DNA of 64,000 nucleotides, taken from contig OZ020611.1 of assembly GCA_963971575.1 (NCBI GenBank), positions 63,149,381 to 63,213,380 on the forward strand, given 5' to 3'. Below, in pieces: positions 23,172 through 33,591 of the stretch. This DNA is from Liopterus haemorrhoidalis. Lineage: Eukaryota; Arthropoda; Insecta; Coleoptera; Dytiscidae. The first letter of the stretch is position 1. Each line of letters begins with the position of its first letter. Position numbers and translations under genes: made by a program. The notes beneath the pieces were generated by a model. The model saw only the letters and a program-made list of their open reading frames with translations. It ran no database searches and was not told where the DNA came from.

Positions 23172-23729
23172 CAGGTATCCCCCGACTTACGAATTCCCGT
23201 ATTTACGACCAAAATTATAAAATTTATTTTTTTACACCATAAAACGTAAAAAACAAGCAACTATTGGTAAAATTCACTTGCAATGCTACAGGTAAAATTA
23301 TTTTTATGACTAACTATGTACTTCAATTACCCCCCTTTTTATTACAAGCATCCTTTCTAAGCATAAAAGCCACTGGACTCGGAAAATCCAAGTTTGTATA
23401 AAATAAAAATGATTCCTATATGCAATGTACGTTTTTTTAATTCTATATTTCAATGATTTCTAACGTTTCTTGCACTTTATTTTCTTCCAGTCTTCAAATA
23501 AAAATTGTATTTTTTCTCCAGATAAGACCAATTTTGTTTATTTTTATCGCCTTTTTTTAAGTATTGGCAGGCAATAACTCGGAATTTAACATATATTGAA
23601 GTTAAAACCATGATTGGGGGGGGGGGATTACGATATGTATACATATTTTGAAATTTTGTAAATTCCCCGACTTACGACCAAATTCGATTTACGACCAACC
23701 CTTCGAAACGGAACTTGGTCGTAAGTCTG
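23172..23729. mobile_element. pogo/Tigger-type MITE
   Basis: It starts CAGGTATCCCCCGACTTACG and ends with the complement of CAGACTTACGACCAAG, with TA on both sides (23170-23171, 23730-23731). Subterminal TTACGACCAA motifs are repeated near both ends. CAG...CTG ends with CCCCGACTTACG and TA duplication are typical of pogo/Tigger. 558 bp, no gene. It interrupts a hAT transposase relic. Confidence 0.7.
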
Positions 23730-23733
23730 TATT

Positions 23734-23958
23734 GCTGCTCTGCGAGCTTCTTACAAAGTTGCTCTTCAAATTGCTAAGGCTAAAAAGCCATACACAATAA
23801 GTGAGTGGCTAGTGGCCGGCTGTATTAAGGACGTTTGCTTCGAAATGCTGAGCGTGCAGGCCGCAAAGAAAGTGACACAAGTACCACTCTCAATCGACAC
23901 CATAGCTCGCCGAATTCACGACCCTGCTCATAATATGGAATATCAGCTAATTGAATAA
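23734..23958 (+). pseudogene. hAT transposase fragment (ZBED5/SCAND3-like)
   Basis: An open stretch of 74 codons ending in TAA reads ALRASYKVALQIAKAKKPYT, then WLVAGCIKDVC, then VPLSIDTIARRIHD. These are the conserved early part of the RNase-H-like hAT domain in the ZBED5/SCAND3/FAM200 group (ASYxVALxIAxxKKPxTIGE, and PLSxxTVxRRI). It has no start codon because the 5' part is beyond the Tigger MITE. It stops where the catalytic region should begin, so it is a dead remnant. The hAT terminus at 22568 may be its own. Confidence 0.8.
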
Positions 23959-24343
23959 ATAAAAGTAGCAAAAGCATAAGAGTAGCATCTTCGATACTAT
24001 CCTATGCGTTGCTTATACCGAATTTCTTAAAAGACTTTATAATCGACTTTTCTTTACAGATTCCCATGAATTTTTTACCCAGATACTTTTAAAATTGTCG
24101 TCCGTTTCATTCGTTGCTGTAATATCGCGATTTGGCTTTATCATTCGTTTGTTCCACTCTTCCCGCATAAAATTATTAAATGGTTTATTAATCGACCCAA
24201 GGGTTGTCGTTGACTTGTACGGCCTCCAGAAATTACTAATTCTGTATTCATTTCTATTATATTTTCTTGGTTAATTCTGTTTTATGCGCTCCGAATTGAT
24301 TCCACACTAATATCGCACATTTTTGAAACGCACCTGTATCTTC

Positions 24344-24421
24344 TGACCATAAGATGCACCCCAATTGTGAGTCTATTTTTCTGTGTAAAAAGGTGCGTCT
24401 TATGGTCCGAAAAATACGGTA
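24344..24421. repeat. 78-bp hairpin (GACCATAAGATGCACC type)
   Basis: TGACCATAAGATGCACC at the left pairs with GGTGCGTCTTATGGTCC at the right, followed by GAAAAATACGGTA. This terminal motif (TACCGTATTTTTCGGACCAT on the other strand) is one I associate with a widespread animal DNA-transposon MITE. TA is present at the right end only. Confidence 0.5.
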
Positions 24422-24621
24422 GTTTTATCTATAAATTATAGGATGTACATAAAACCATGAAAATTAAAAATAGTAGAACCACCGAGTATATAAAATCGCA
24501 CACTTATTTGTTACACAGAACGCTTCTATTATTTTCAAGGCACATGTAGTTAAATAATTTAAAATAAAACTAAAAAAATTAAAACCGATTAGAGCTTAAT
24601 TTGAATGTCTAAATGGGCCTT

Positions 24622-25049
24622 AACTATACGAGACTAACTAATATACTAAATCATAAATATATTTAAGAAACATTATTCGCACATGACTTCTTAACGATGT
24701 TTTCTTTATTCAAACAATAATTTCCTTTTTATAACATCACTAGTTAAACTTTTGAATGCAGATGTGCTTCTAGAAAAAAAAGAACAAACTCTGAATATCT
24801 TTCCTTCCCTTCGTGCACACACACACAGAGACACAAGAAACGTGCAACAGCATAAAGGTAATAAATTTTCAAGTACTGCCCTGTCCTGAGCACAAGCCAT
24901 GAAATAAGATAATTATCCATATATCATAGAGCAAACACAGTTCCACATAGCGGCAACGCCACTACGATGCACACTCTATGGGGGGATGGAGAGAAGACTG
25001 CCTTCAATACAGTGACGTGCGCTTATACATCAACCATAAATATATGCAC
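24622..25049. other. No gene seen
   Basis: The minus-strand frame at 24706-24900 has no motif. A modestly GC-richer patch (about 24930-25020) contains no recognisable coding sequence. Confidence 0.35.
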
Positions 25050-25590
25050 CTTGCATTCTATAAATTTCAAATTTATAATAATAATAATATTTATGTATGT
25101 TAATAAAATTTAAGTTTGGATTAAGGGCAGAATATTATAATTTGAGCAAAGGCATCACTATCAGACAAGAAATAGAAATAAGATCATTCCAATCTATCAC
25201 AGGATTGATAAAGCCAGATGTGGCGTGAACTACTATGGAATACAATTTTACAACTTGTTACCAGCAACTATCACGTCACTATCCACTAGCAAATACAAAC
25301 TATATATAAAAAATCTATTAACACATAATCCACTGTACTCCATTGATGAGTTTCCACCGCTCATCCGTGGAATTACCGAGGCCTGAGGCCGATTTAATAT
25401 CAATATCTATATCATTAGCTATATTATTTTCTTTATTTTTAATTATGCTCTCAATTATTCTGTATTCTGTATTATGATTCTCTATTTTATATTTGTGTTA
25501 AATATGTATTCCAATTTGTTGTAAATGACTGACTGTAAACAAAATTTTTTGTAATATGGTCAATAAATGAATATGAATATGAATATCCAC
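25050..25590 (+). mobile_element. 3' end of a non-LTR retrotransposon (Jockey/CR1 type)
   Basis: The plus strand at about 25200-25385 reads ARCGVNYYGIQFYNLLPATI, then LSTSKYKLYIKNLLT and SIDEFPPLIRGITEA before a stop. This is the C-terminal tail following the RT domain in Jockey/CR1-type ORF2, as at 60.05-60.35 kb. The element ends in CAATAAATGAATATGAATAT, an AATATG-type repeat tail. Everything upstream is missing (5' truncation). Confidence 0.7.
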
Positions 25591-25977
25591 CTCCTTATAA
25601 ACTTGCTAATAACTGGTACGCAAATAACTCGTTTCTCTGTCTAATGACTTTATTAGAAGACAGCATGTCTAAAATAACTATTAGGTAACTGCCTCTTAGC
25701 TCGACGTTTTCGCCACTCGACGTAAATGTCGAGAGTGAGAGTCGACGGAAACATCGCTATCCGACGCGTGATCGAGTACCGATCACGTGATACATATTTT
25801 GGTAAACAAAGCAAAATGAACGCATGGCTAGCAGTTCGCGCTTAGATATCTTGACGACAACAACTCAGATTTAGTGCAGCTTTGAACTTTTTGTTTTTTG
25901 CTAAAACAAGTGATTTATATTTATAATTATGGGTCCAAAGGATAGAAATGCAACCATAGCTAAAAGGAAAACATATA

Positions 25978-27550
25978 CAGTATTGGCCATAAAGATTGCA
26001 ACTTTTAACATCTTTCAATTTTTCAAATTTTAATAATAATATTGGAAAATAAATACTCTTTCTATATTCTATAATTTAATCATATTTTGTTTGTTACATC
26101 AATCAATAATCAAATAATCTGACTTACAGATTAATAATAAATTATTTCTTCATTTTTGCTTGGACAAAAATATTGCAACTACTTGAATTTTCTTGTTATA
26201 TGCAGATTTTATCCATAAATAATATGTTGTGCACAAGTAATATTTCAGTGTTATATTTGTCAATCATGGGTCGTAGTAAAACTGTTTCAAGTGAAATTAG
26301 AAACTTCATAATTTCTGGTTTTAAAGACGGGCTGCTGCAAAATTTGATTTCACAAAATTTAAATGTTCATAAATCTACTGTGTCGCGAATTATAAAACGA
26401 TTTTGAGAAGAAGATACGTTTGAAGTTTCAAAAATTCCAGGACGGCCACGAAAAACTACAAAACGAACTGATAAAAAAATTATTTATTTATCTACCAATA
26501 ACCCCTTTCTGTCATCGGAGAAAATTTTGGGCCTTTTGCCACAAATGGATCAAGAAAACATCTCAACAAGAACTATTCGCAGAAGATTAGTTAGTGAGGG
26601 TCTTTTTAGTCGCCGTCCTGCTAAAAAACCACTTCTATCCAAAAAGAATGTGAAGGCCCGATTAGAATTTGCTAAAAATCATATTGACTGGACTGTGGAT
26701 CAATGGAAAAAAAGTTATTTTTTGTGATCAATCTAAGTTCAATTTGTTTCAAAGTGATGGTGTAAGTTACGTTAGGAGGCCTGCTAATAAAAGATTTGTT
26801 CAAAAATACACCTTGCCAACAGTTAAACATGGCGGAAGTAGTGTGATGGTATGGGGCTGTTTCTCGGGACATGGTATGGGTCCTCTATACCACATTGCAG
26901 GAATAATGGATCGATTTAAATATATAGACATCCTTCAAAATGTTATGGAACCTTATTCTGATGAGTTCATGCCTTTAAAACATATTTTTCAGCATGATAA
27001 TGACACAAAACATTCTTCGAAGTTAGTCAAAAAATGGTTCGAGGATTCAAAAATTAACGTAATGACTTGGCCGTCACAGTCACCCGATTTAAATCCAATA
27101 AAAAACCTTTGGGAGGTTGTCAACAGAAAGATTAGACACAAAATGCATTCAAATATTAAAGATTTGTTTAAAGCTTTGCAGGGTACCTGGTCTAATATTG
27201 ATAATGCAATGATCACGAAATAATTAGAATCAATGCCGAAAAGATGTCGGGAAGTTATAAATACTGGTGGTTACTATACAAAATATTAAAAATGATCTGT
27301 GAATAATAATTCATTTTCTTAATTAATAAAAAAAAAGATTTTTTTAAAAGTAGTTGCTATCTTTATGTCCAGGTAAAAATAATAAATACTATAAAAAAAA
27401 TAGAATTTACTATTAAAATTTAATTTTTTACTATAATATATGTAGAGGATTGTAAAAGGTAAGAATTACATTTTTTAATTTTAAAAATATTTGAATAGAA
27501 TAAAAATAAAACAGGATTATCAAAAGTTGCTATCTTTATGGACAATACTG
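25978..27550 (+). mobile_element. Tc1 element with IR/DR-type ends
   Basis: The outer TIRs are CAGTATTGGCCATAAAGATT and, on the complement at the right, CAGTATTGTCCATAAAGATA. TA is duplicated at 25976-25977 and 27551-27552. A second, inner copy of the repeat core lies near 26163-26185 (GGACAAAAATATTGCAACTA) and 27345-27372 (TAGTTGCTATCTTTATGTCC), giving the double-repeat arrangement known from IR/DR Tc1 elements, where each end has two transposase sites. 1573 bp, TA target. The small divergence between its ends suggests a relatively young insertion. Confidence 0.88.
26266..27289 (+). pseudogene. Tc1 transposase pseudogene (DD34E family, third residue mutated)
   Basis: The start is the ATG at 26266 (MGRSKTVSSEIRNFIISGF). 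Two HTH motifs follow, with PGRPRK (GRPR hook) at about 26440 and TIRRRLVSEGLFSRRPAKKP at about 26570. The catalytic core has FCDQSKFNLF (first Asp), VMVWGCFSGHG, HDNDTKHSSK (second Asp) and SQSPDLNPIKNLW. The third acidic residue, normally Glu in NPIENLW, is Lys. There is a TGA at 26404, a frameshift in the A run near 26710, and a TAA at 27221 before the C-terminal KRCREVINTGGYYTKY. About 340 codons in all, the normal size. Dead but well preserved. Confidence 0.92.
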
Positions 27551-27700
27551 TACATATATGTACTTCCTTATATGTATATGTATATATGTACATATGATTC
27601 CCTTTATTTCTTATGGAGAAATTCGACTCGCTACTCGACGTAATCGCTACTCGCCGCTTTTTCAGAATGAATTAACGTCGAGTGGCGGGGTATTACTGTA

Positions 27701-28210
27701 TCTTATAAATAAATATAGAATTATCCATCGGTTGGCAATATTAGACTCACACCTGTATGGTAAAGTGAGATATAAAATCATTTCAATCTAACTGACAGTT
27801 GTCAATATTGGCAATTCAGAAACTGTCAAAATTTAACCAAAATAATTGTATTATAATGTCGAGAGAAGTGGAGGTCAACCAATTTTACAGAAATAGGGGA
27901 ATATTGAAGTTTCTGGAAGAAAAACATGAATTAAACATGAATTAGATAGTTAGGATTTTAGTAAATTAGTGCTATCAAAACATTTTGTATTGTATGATTT
28001 TTACATTGCAAAAATCAGTGGCGGTTTACGGATTAGGTGCAGGAAGCCCGTGACTCGGGCCGCCGTGTCTCCGGGACCCCAAAATTTGAATTAAAAAAAA
28101 AACAGCTGTGGCCACCACAGGACCGACCGCCATCATAAAGTACTTGTATAAAATACATTCTACCAGCAGAGTAGAAATAACTTGGCCTACTATTTTCTAA
28201 CAGAGATATT
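27701..28210. other. No gene; possible DNA-transposon end near 28018
   Basis: At about 28018 CAGTGGCGGTTTACGGATTA, followed by a GC-rich CCGTGACTCGGGCCGCCGTG block, looks like a transposon terminus, but no partner was found. The rest is AT-rich. Confidence 0.3.
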
Positions 28211-28367
28211 CAGACCAATTCTGTAACTCAGTTACTATGATCATAGTAACTAAGTTGTCACTATGAGCAAGGTCAGTTACTATCATGAATGAAAGTCATT
28301 ATACTTTTTATAATATTTTATCTTGTAGTAACGTTACTACACAGTAACTTTTTACAGAATTGATCTG
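28211..28367. mobile_element. Short MITE, copy 2
   Basis: 157 bp, the same element as 409-566: CAGACCAATTCTGTAACTCA at the left, TTTACAGAATTGATCTG at the right. Flanked by ATT on both sides, which could be a 3-bp target duplication. About 90 percent identical by eye to copy 1. Confidence 0.85.
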
Positions 28368-28499
28368 ATTATTTATCATGACCAAGTTATTGCATTTATA
28401 GCAACTTTTGTTAAATACATTTTTTCGAAATATTTTTCTGTTGCTAAATATTCGCAAAAATCTTAAAATCGACACGAGTATACTCCCATTTCTAGTCAA

Positions 28500-28787
28500 C
28501 CGATTTTTACCAAAGGTTGATCAACTCGTGCCATTGATGGCAGAAGCTTAAATATGAAGTTTCATAAAAATCCTTTTAGCCGAATTTGCTCTGCACGTGT
28601 ACACAGACAGACAGACGGCGGACGGACGGACGAACGAACGGACAGACAGACCGACAGACATCATGCTCAAAATAGTCAAAACGTTGTGTAGGGATCTCAA
28701 TTCGTGGAGATCCATCGAAATCTCGAAATGTCAAAATCGGTATGATCACAATACCTCCCTTATATATGTTGGCGGTCGGTAAAAGGT
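28500..28787 (+). repeat. Family B repeat, copy 2
   Basis: Shares the block described at 16405-16635. It extends further left (CCGATTTTTACCAAAGGTTG at about 28500) and has a longer (CAGA/CGGA)n tract at about 28604-28660. The frame at 28597-28782 is a reading of this repeat. Confidence 0.7.
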
Positions 28788-29104
28788 AAATAAAAATAAA
28801 AATTAAAAGAATTAGACATTAAATTTTTTTTATAAAGTAGCATACTATCAGCACTTCTTCATTTGACAATAAATTGTTGGCGCCAACTTAAAATTATAAT
28901 AACTAATATGGCACATATGACAATAACATGTTTTAACCTATCCTACTATGCTTAATTGCTCCTTCTAATTACAGCACATTATCTAGTCTAGCACATGTCT
29001 AACTGCCAAACAATTAGGCATAAACGACAAAAATAGGTAAAGTTGTCTTAATGCTGATTAAGGTTATTAACTGAAATTTTCAAGCTTAACATTTATTATA
29101 TCGA

Positions 29105-29880
29105 AAAAATAAATAAATAAATAAAATAATAAAAATAATAAAAGATGGTAAACAGTTTTTCTTTTGCTTGTTGGCTTTAACAGCCTTGGCTATCAGCCCG
29201 GTAATAAAGGAAGAGATTAAGGGTTTTTAAATTTTCGAATATAATTTGATATTTTCTGATTTAATCAAGTTATAAATAATTTCATAAATATATTCTAGAC
29301 TTAGTAGCAAGAAGCATCTGAATATTGGTAGGTAAAGACATTTTTTGGATAAATAAATTTTCTATGAATATGTTACGATTATGAAAATGAATTGGGCATT
29401 CAAATAATAAGTGGTTCGAATCGTTGACAAACAAATTTTCACACGAACAGAAAGCAGAAGTTATCATGCTAATTCTATGCAGATGAAATGGAGAGAAAGT
29501 GTCATTAAATCTAAGCCGGATAAAAGTGCATGTAAAAGACCTTTGGTGTGAAGAAAACGCAAGTTTACTAAGAAGTAAGTGTTGAATTTGACCACAGCAT
29601 GATCCCTTTAACTACAAGGAATCTATGTATTCTTGTTGCCATTGGTTATATATATGGAAGATTCGACATTTACTGCTTCTTTGGCTGGATCGATCATTGT
29701 TGTATTCAAAATCTGAATGGCCTTTAATCCAGCATATTTTTATAATTTTATCTCTGATCGCAAGATTGTTAATACAGTTAATTACATCATAAATTACTGA
29801 ATAGTTGCTTCTGTCAAATTCGGGATAGATCAATTTTTTGAGGGCGCCTTTACAGTCAAGGAACAGTCTAAGTGTGGATC
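29105..29880 (-). mobile_element. 5'-truncated LINE with RNase H and C-terminal zinc-knuckle remnants
   Basis: Minus strand. 29612-29833 includes IRDKIIKICWIKGHSDFEYN, matching the last RNase H motif (xWIxGHSGxxGNExAD) of I/R1-type non-LTR elements. 29282-29467 contains CSCENLFVNDSNHLLFECP, the Cx1Cx~12Hx4C motif that ends ORF2 in these elements. The 3' end at about 29105-29150 is a TTTA/TTATT-type repeat tail on the minus strand. The RT and endonuclease are missing, and the pieces are frame-shifted. Confidence 0.7.
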
Positions 29881-30069
29881 ATGCTACGAACATAACATAA
29901 AATTAAAATTTCAGTTCGAGGATATTCCGATTATACAGTAACTCATTTTAGGCAGTTTTGCGGAAAAAATTACTCCGGCATTACTGGGTTAAGATATGTT
30001 AGATTAGGATAAACATTACATTGTAGTTTTATTAAATTCTTATTAAAACTATACAGGTATAATATATAA
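29881..30069. other. No gene seen
   Basis: Short AT-rich spacer between the LINE and the hAT element; nothing recognised. Confidence 0.4.
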
Positions 30070-30603
30070 CAGGCCTGACAAACTCATTTCAGCCCCGGGC
30101 CACATGATATCTATTTATATTATTACTAATTCTGTTTTTCATTTTCCAGCATTTTTCTCAATATTTATTTGAAATAAGTTAAGAAATAATATTTAAATAA
30201 TAACAATCAATATTTTCTTCATAGAACAACATAACACAACCTGTAGAAATCAGGGTACTGGTACTGTACAAAGCAGTTGCACCTAAAAGAAAGAATAGAA
30301 AAGTGCTATTTGAAAGCTCTGCTTACGAGTATATTATTTGGAATCACTGATCTACCGGCTATCGCATGGCCTTGGTTAACTGCAACAGTTAAGACCTGAC
30401 TATTGGTTTTCTGCCCTTTACCGTAGTCTTGACGTCGCGGTCCGAACAGATTCTGTCACGAGGTATTATCGTTCAAATAAATTTTTATACTATATAAGAT
30501 ATATAGTATAAAAATGTATTATAGTATAAAAAGTAGTTGCGAGCCGTAAAAAAAAAAAAAACAAGAATCGAGACGCATGGGGCCGGCGAGTTTGACATTC
30601 CTG
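30070..30603. mobile_element. hAT-type non-autonomous element with 8-bp duplication
   Basis: The left end CAGGCCTGACAAACTC and the right end (complement CAGGAATGTCAAACTCGCCG) are hAT-like; both have GGCC/CCGG motifs just inside. The flanks ATATATAA (30062-30069) and ATATATAC (30604-30611) are an 8-bp duplication with one mismatch. 534 bp, non-coding. Confidence 0.8.
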
Positions 30604-31656
30604 ATATATACAACACACAAAAAGTTTTAAATAAGCCAAACTACTGACGAAGCATGCCGAAAAATAATTAAAGAAATTTATTAACTAACATTTACTATTA
30701 CTTTAGGTTATGTAAACTTTGTGTCAAACATCTATGCTTGCGAGTAGCAAAATTACCTCGAATGCGTTCCCAATTTCGGAGAACTCTTTTGTGTTAACAA
30801 AAACTGTGTGACAAAAACGACAAAGAGCGGATCAGGTCGAGGTCTTTGCGAACCGCTCAACTAGTACGCGTGATCCTGTCCAAATTAGACAATAATTTTA
30901 CACGGTGTACTACATTACAGGATCGGCACGCTAATCTGGACCCAGCTTAAGAAGCGTAAAGCAGCGCGGAAATAATGTCTTGGCTAAGCTGTATAAGAAA
31001 AGTAAACATTATATTTTCTTTTTCGCCGCCGGTTGCCGCTGCATTAGATCAATGATACCCAGCATTTTTTAGGTGACGACAGATCTGTGTTAATTCTACG
31101 AAGTTCGCGGTACCTCTTTCATATACCTGCTGCACCCTGCTAGGTAAAAACTGTATTAGATAATCTGTGATCTCAAAACTGATACATCTTTCACTATACT
31201 ATTAATTAAGACAATAAATTATAAGTAATCATCCCCATCTTTTTATGTGAACGATACTTAGCTAAACTACGTAGTATAATCAGTGCATATTCTAAAAGTT
31301 TCATTATTAATGTTGAGTGGGGTGTTATAGTGGTGCAAGATTTGCTGAAGTAATTAACTAAACTGCAATATCTTAATAACTAACATGCTGGGTATCTGTG
31401 GGACGTGATATTTAGTAAACAAACAGACATGGCATAGCTCGTGCTCAACTCTTGGCCCGAATGCTTCAACTTATTGATAATAGGTGTCAGTGTACATGTA
31501 CTGACACTTCTAATGCACTTACCAGAATACTGACAAACAACAATTTGCATCTAATCCACTGTGTTATGGCACTGATGTTAATTTCATAAATTTCTTTAAC
31601 CATCGAATTAACCCTTAAATATAATCATGCGATATGTTCTACTATATAGATAAATA
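30604..31656. other. No confident gene; GC-richer patch at 30790-31100
   Basis: The patch is less AT-rich than its surroundings and could be an old coding fragment (one frame reads RIGTLIWTQLKKRKAARK at about 30920-30980), but I cannot assign it. A perfect 8-bp inverted pair, GTGTCAGT / ACTGACAC, lies at 31486-31509. Confidence 0.3.
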
Positions 31657-31814
31657 GAGTGTATAACAGCGAAACGCGACACCGACATTGTTTTTTTTTA
31701 TTATTAGAGATACTAGAAAATAAATAATACAACTAACAAAGTTGTAGGAGGCCCAAAGGGACATATGCTTATAGAAGAAAATATTTTGTAAAACCATTGG
31801 TTCTCAAGCTAGAG

Positions 31815-32112
31815 CACAAACGTTAATTTGTTTGTACGTGCTGTTTGACTGCTAGAAAGAGTATGACGTGAGTTCAATTCCTACTTATGTCAAATAATTT
31901 ATGTAAAAAATATTTATACAAATTACAGGTTCTGATTAGCCGTTTGCAACCGGCTATAAACTGAAGGTGCCTTTCTGCGTACGCTAAAAATGGACGTAAT
32001 ACTGACCATATTACTCTTGAATGTACATAGATTGAAAATATGGTCATGAAACTTGGAACAGGAGACCAAGGCTCGCCTCAAAATGTCATGCCAATGATGA
32101 TGATGATGATAT
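31815..32112 (+). repeat. tRNA-derived SINE-like repeat, copy 2
   Basis: Matches 60-312. B-box-like GAGTTCAATTCC is at about 31870-31881, the conserved CAACCGGCTATAAACT at about 31947, and a (GAT)n tail at about 32091-32110. It lies between the arms of the 31657-33697 element. Confidence 0.65.
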
Positions 32113-32371
32113 TTTTTAGATTCATTCGATAACGTATTTTTTTATAAATGCAACTATAAATATACCTTTAATATCCTTACCTAATAAAAACTGAGAAAAA
32201 ATCGATTGAAAAACAGACAAGTATATGACCTACGAATCCAGAATTTTTTTCAAGATCGCTGGATAACTACAAACGGACCATGCAAATAACCCGATCGTTC
32301 CACGGATTTAACACCAGAAGATTTCTTTTTATTGTTTTTATAATTTCTTAAAGATAAAATATACTCTACAT

Positions 32372-32674
32372 CATTGTTTCTCACCAAAAACGCAGTGCGG
32401 ATCAGTATAATATATAATTTTCTAACGCGGACCACTAATAATAATTGTTGGTTCATTTTTTGCAGCAAAATAAATATATTTAAGGTGCTACTAAATACAT
32501 TTATTTTATTTGTAGAAAATCACACAAAGTTTACAGAAAATAAACAAAATATAAATAAGCAAAAACATTAAAAAAAAAAAAAACTGCAAAAAATATATAT
32601 AAAAATTTTCGCGGACCACTAAAAATTTTCTGGGGACCTCTGGTGGTCCGCGGACCACCTGTTGAGAAACACTG
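32372..32674. mobile_element. hAT MITE with perfect 8-bp target duplication
   Basis: Ends are CATTGTTTCTCACCAAAAAC at the left and the complement of CAGTGTTTCTCAACAGGTGG at the right. Both have GCGGA(C/T)CA motifs just inside, and the right side contains GGTCCGCGGACC. The flanks are exactly CTCTACAT at 32364-32371 and 32675-32682. 303 bp, non-coding. It is nested inside the 31657-33697 element. The frames at 32250-32468 and 32374-32571 are readings of it. Confidence 0.92.
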
Positions 32675-32682
32675 CTCTACAT

Positions 32683-32973
32683 CAGTTCCAACTAAACAAA
32701 GTTTGGTAGACAGAATTAGAAAAGCTTGCACTGAACACAAGGAGAAGAATTAAACCTACTTCTCAATCTGTTTTAAATCGAATGGAATTATATTTAGAAT
32801 ATAATGGAAATCAGATAGAAAATTATGTATAAGGAGAAATTACTTCCTGTAAGTCTTTAGTACTGTGCACTAATATTAAAATTAATAATTGTTTTAATTT
32901 CAATCGATTTTTTCTCATATTGGTATAATCTACAATCTTGGTATATAAGTCGATTTAAAAAAATATTGCTTTG
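32683..32973 (+). other. Possible degraded coding fragment between nested elements
   Basis: About 32690-32830 reads in one frame as TRRRIKPTSQSVLNRMELYL, then EYNGNQIENYV, which is protein-like and may be a remnant of the host element's own transposase. I cannot assign a family. A stop follows. Confidence 0.25.
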
Positions 32974-33025
32974 TGCTCTAGCTTGAAAACCACTGCCTTA
33001 CACAAAATATTTTCTTCTATAAGTA

Positions 33026-33591
33026 ACGGGTGTTTTTTTTTAGAGGTATAGAACTTTAAATTGCAATAAAACAACGATGGATTATTCGATTGACATGAAT
33101 TTTTTTTTATTCGAAAGATAATCTTGTGGCATTACATTAAATCATACCAACAAGACGGCGCAACATGTCACACAGCTCGTGCCACAATCGATTTATTGAA
33201 AGACACGTTTGGTGACCGCCTAATTTCACGTTTTGGACCTGTGAATTGGCCTCCAAGATCTTGTGATTTAACACCGCTGGACTACTTTCTGTGGGGCTAT
33301 GTAAAGTCATTGGTCTATGCGGATAAGCCACAAACGCTTGACCATTTGGAAGACAACATTCGCCGTGTTATTGCCGATATACGGCCACAAATGTTGGAAA
33401 AAGTCATCGAAAATTGGACGTCCAGATTGGACTACATCCGAGCCAGCCGTGGCGGTCATATGCCAGAAATCATATTTAAAATGTAATGCCACAAGATTAT
33501 CTTTCGAATAAAAAAAAATTCATGTCAATCGAATAATCCATCGTTGGTTTATTGCAATTTAAAGTTCTATACCTCTAAAAAAAACACCCAT
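33026..33591 (+). mobile_element. DD41D (rosa-type) mariner deletion derivative with about 95-bp TIRs
   Basis: The TIRs begin ACGGGTGTTTTTTTTTAGAG and, on the complement at the right, ATGGGTGTTTTTTTTAGAGG. They continue with near-identity through CAATAAAACAACGATGGATT to a GATTATCTT(T/-)CGAATA block and GGCATTACAT. TA flanks at 33024-33025 and 33592-33593. An internal deletion has removed the N-terminal two-thirds of the transposase. It sits inside the right arm of a larger element. Confidence 0.9.
33124..33486 (+). pseudogene. C-terminal catalytic fragment of a DD41D mariner transposase, frame still open
   Basis: 120 codons with no stop. After about nine residues encoded by the TIR it enters QQDGATCHTAR (second catalytic Asp). 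It continues through SRFGPVNWPPRSCDLTPLDY, where the third catalytic Asp is that of PLDYFLWG, and ends GGHMPEIIFKM. I count 41 residues between the second and third aspartates, matching the DD41D group (rosa). The helix-turn-helix domain and first aspartate are absent, so it cannot transpose. The open frame shows the deletion is recent or the fragment is young. Confidence 0.88.

Larger units (their letters stand above)
22123..24620. mobile_element. 2.5-kb PIF/Harbinger-type element, TAA target duplication
   Basis: The left end AGGCTCATTCAGACATCCAA and the right end (complement: AGGCCCATTTAGACATTCAA) form TIRs of about 34 bp extending to AATTAAGCTCTAATC. The flanks are TAA at 22120-22122 and 24621-24623, the 3-bp duplication typical of Harbinger. 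No nuclease gene remains. The interior holds a hAT end, a Tigger-type MITE and a hAT transposase fragment. A segment near 22480-22566 recurs at 24460-24550 in direct orientation, so the interior is rearranged. Confidence 0.75.
25684..27698 (+). mobile_element. pogo/Tigger-like element interrupted by a Tc1 element
   Basis: The inverted ends share CCACTCGACG or GCTCGACG motifs: right end (complement) CAGTAATACCCCGCCACTCG, left end GGTAACTGCCTCTTAGCTCG. TA flanks both (25682-25683, 27699-27700). An ATG at 25930 opens MGPKDRNATIAKRKTYT, the start of a pogo/Tigger transposase (…KRKxYTxxxKLxxI). The frame is cut after about 16 codons by the Tc1 element at 25978. Almost nothing else of the transposase is left to the right of the Tc1 element, so this was a short derivative even before the insertion. 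Confidence 0.6.

Noticed and set aside
28597..28782. Frame with TDRQTADGRTNERTDRPTD
   Set aside because: Translation of the (CAGA/CGGA)n tract of family B.
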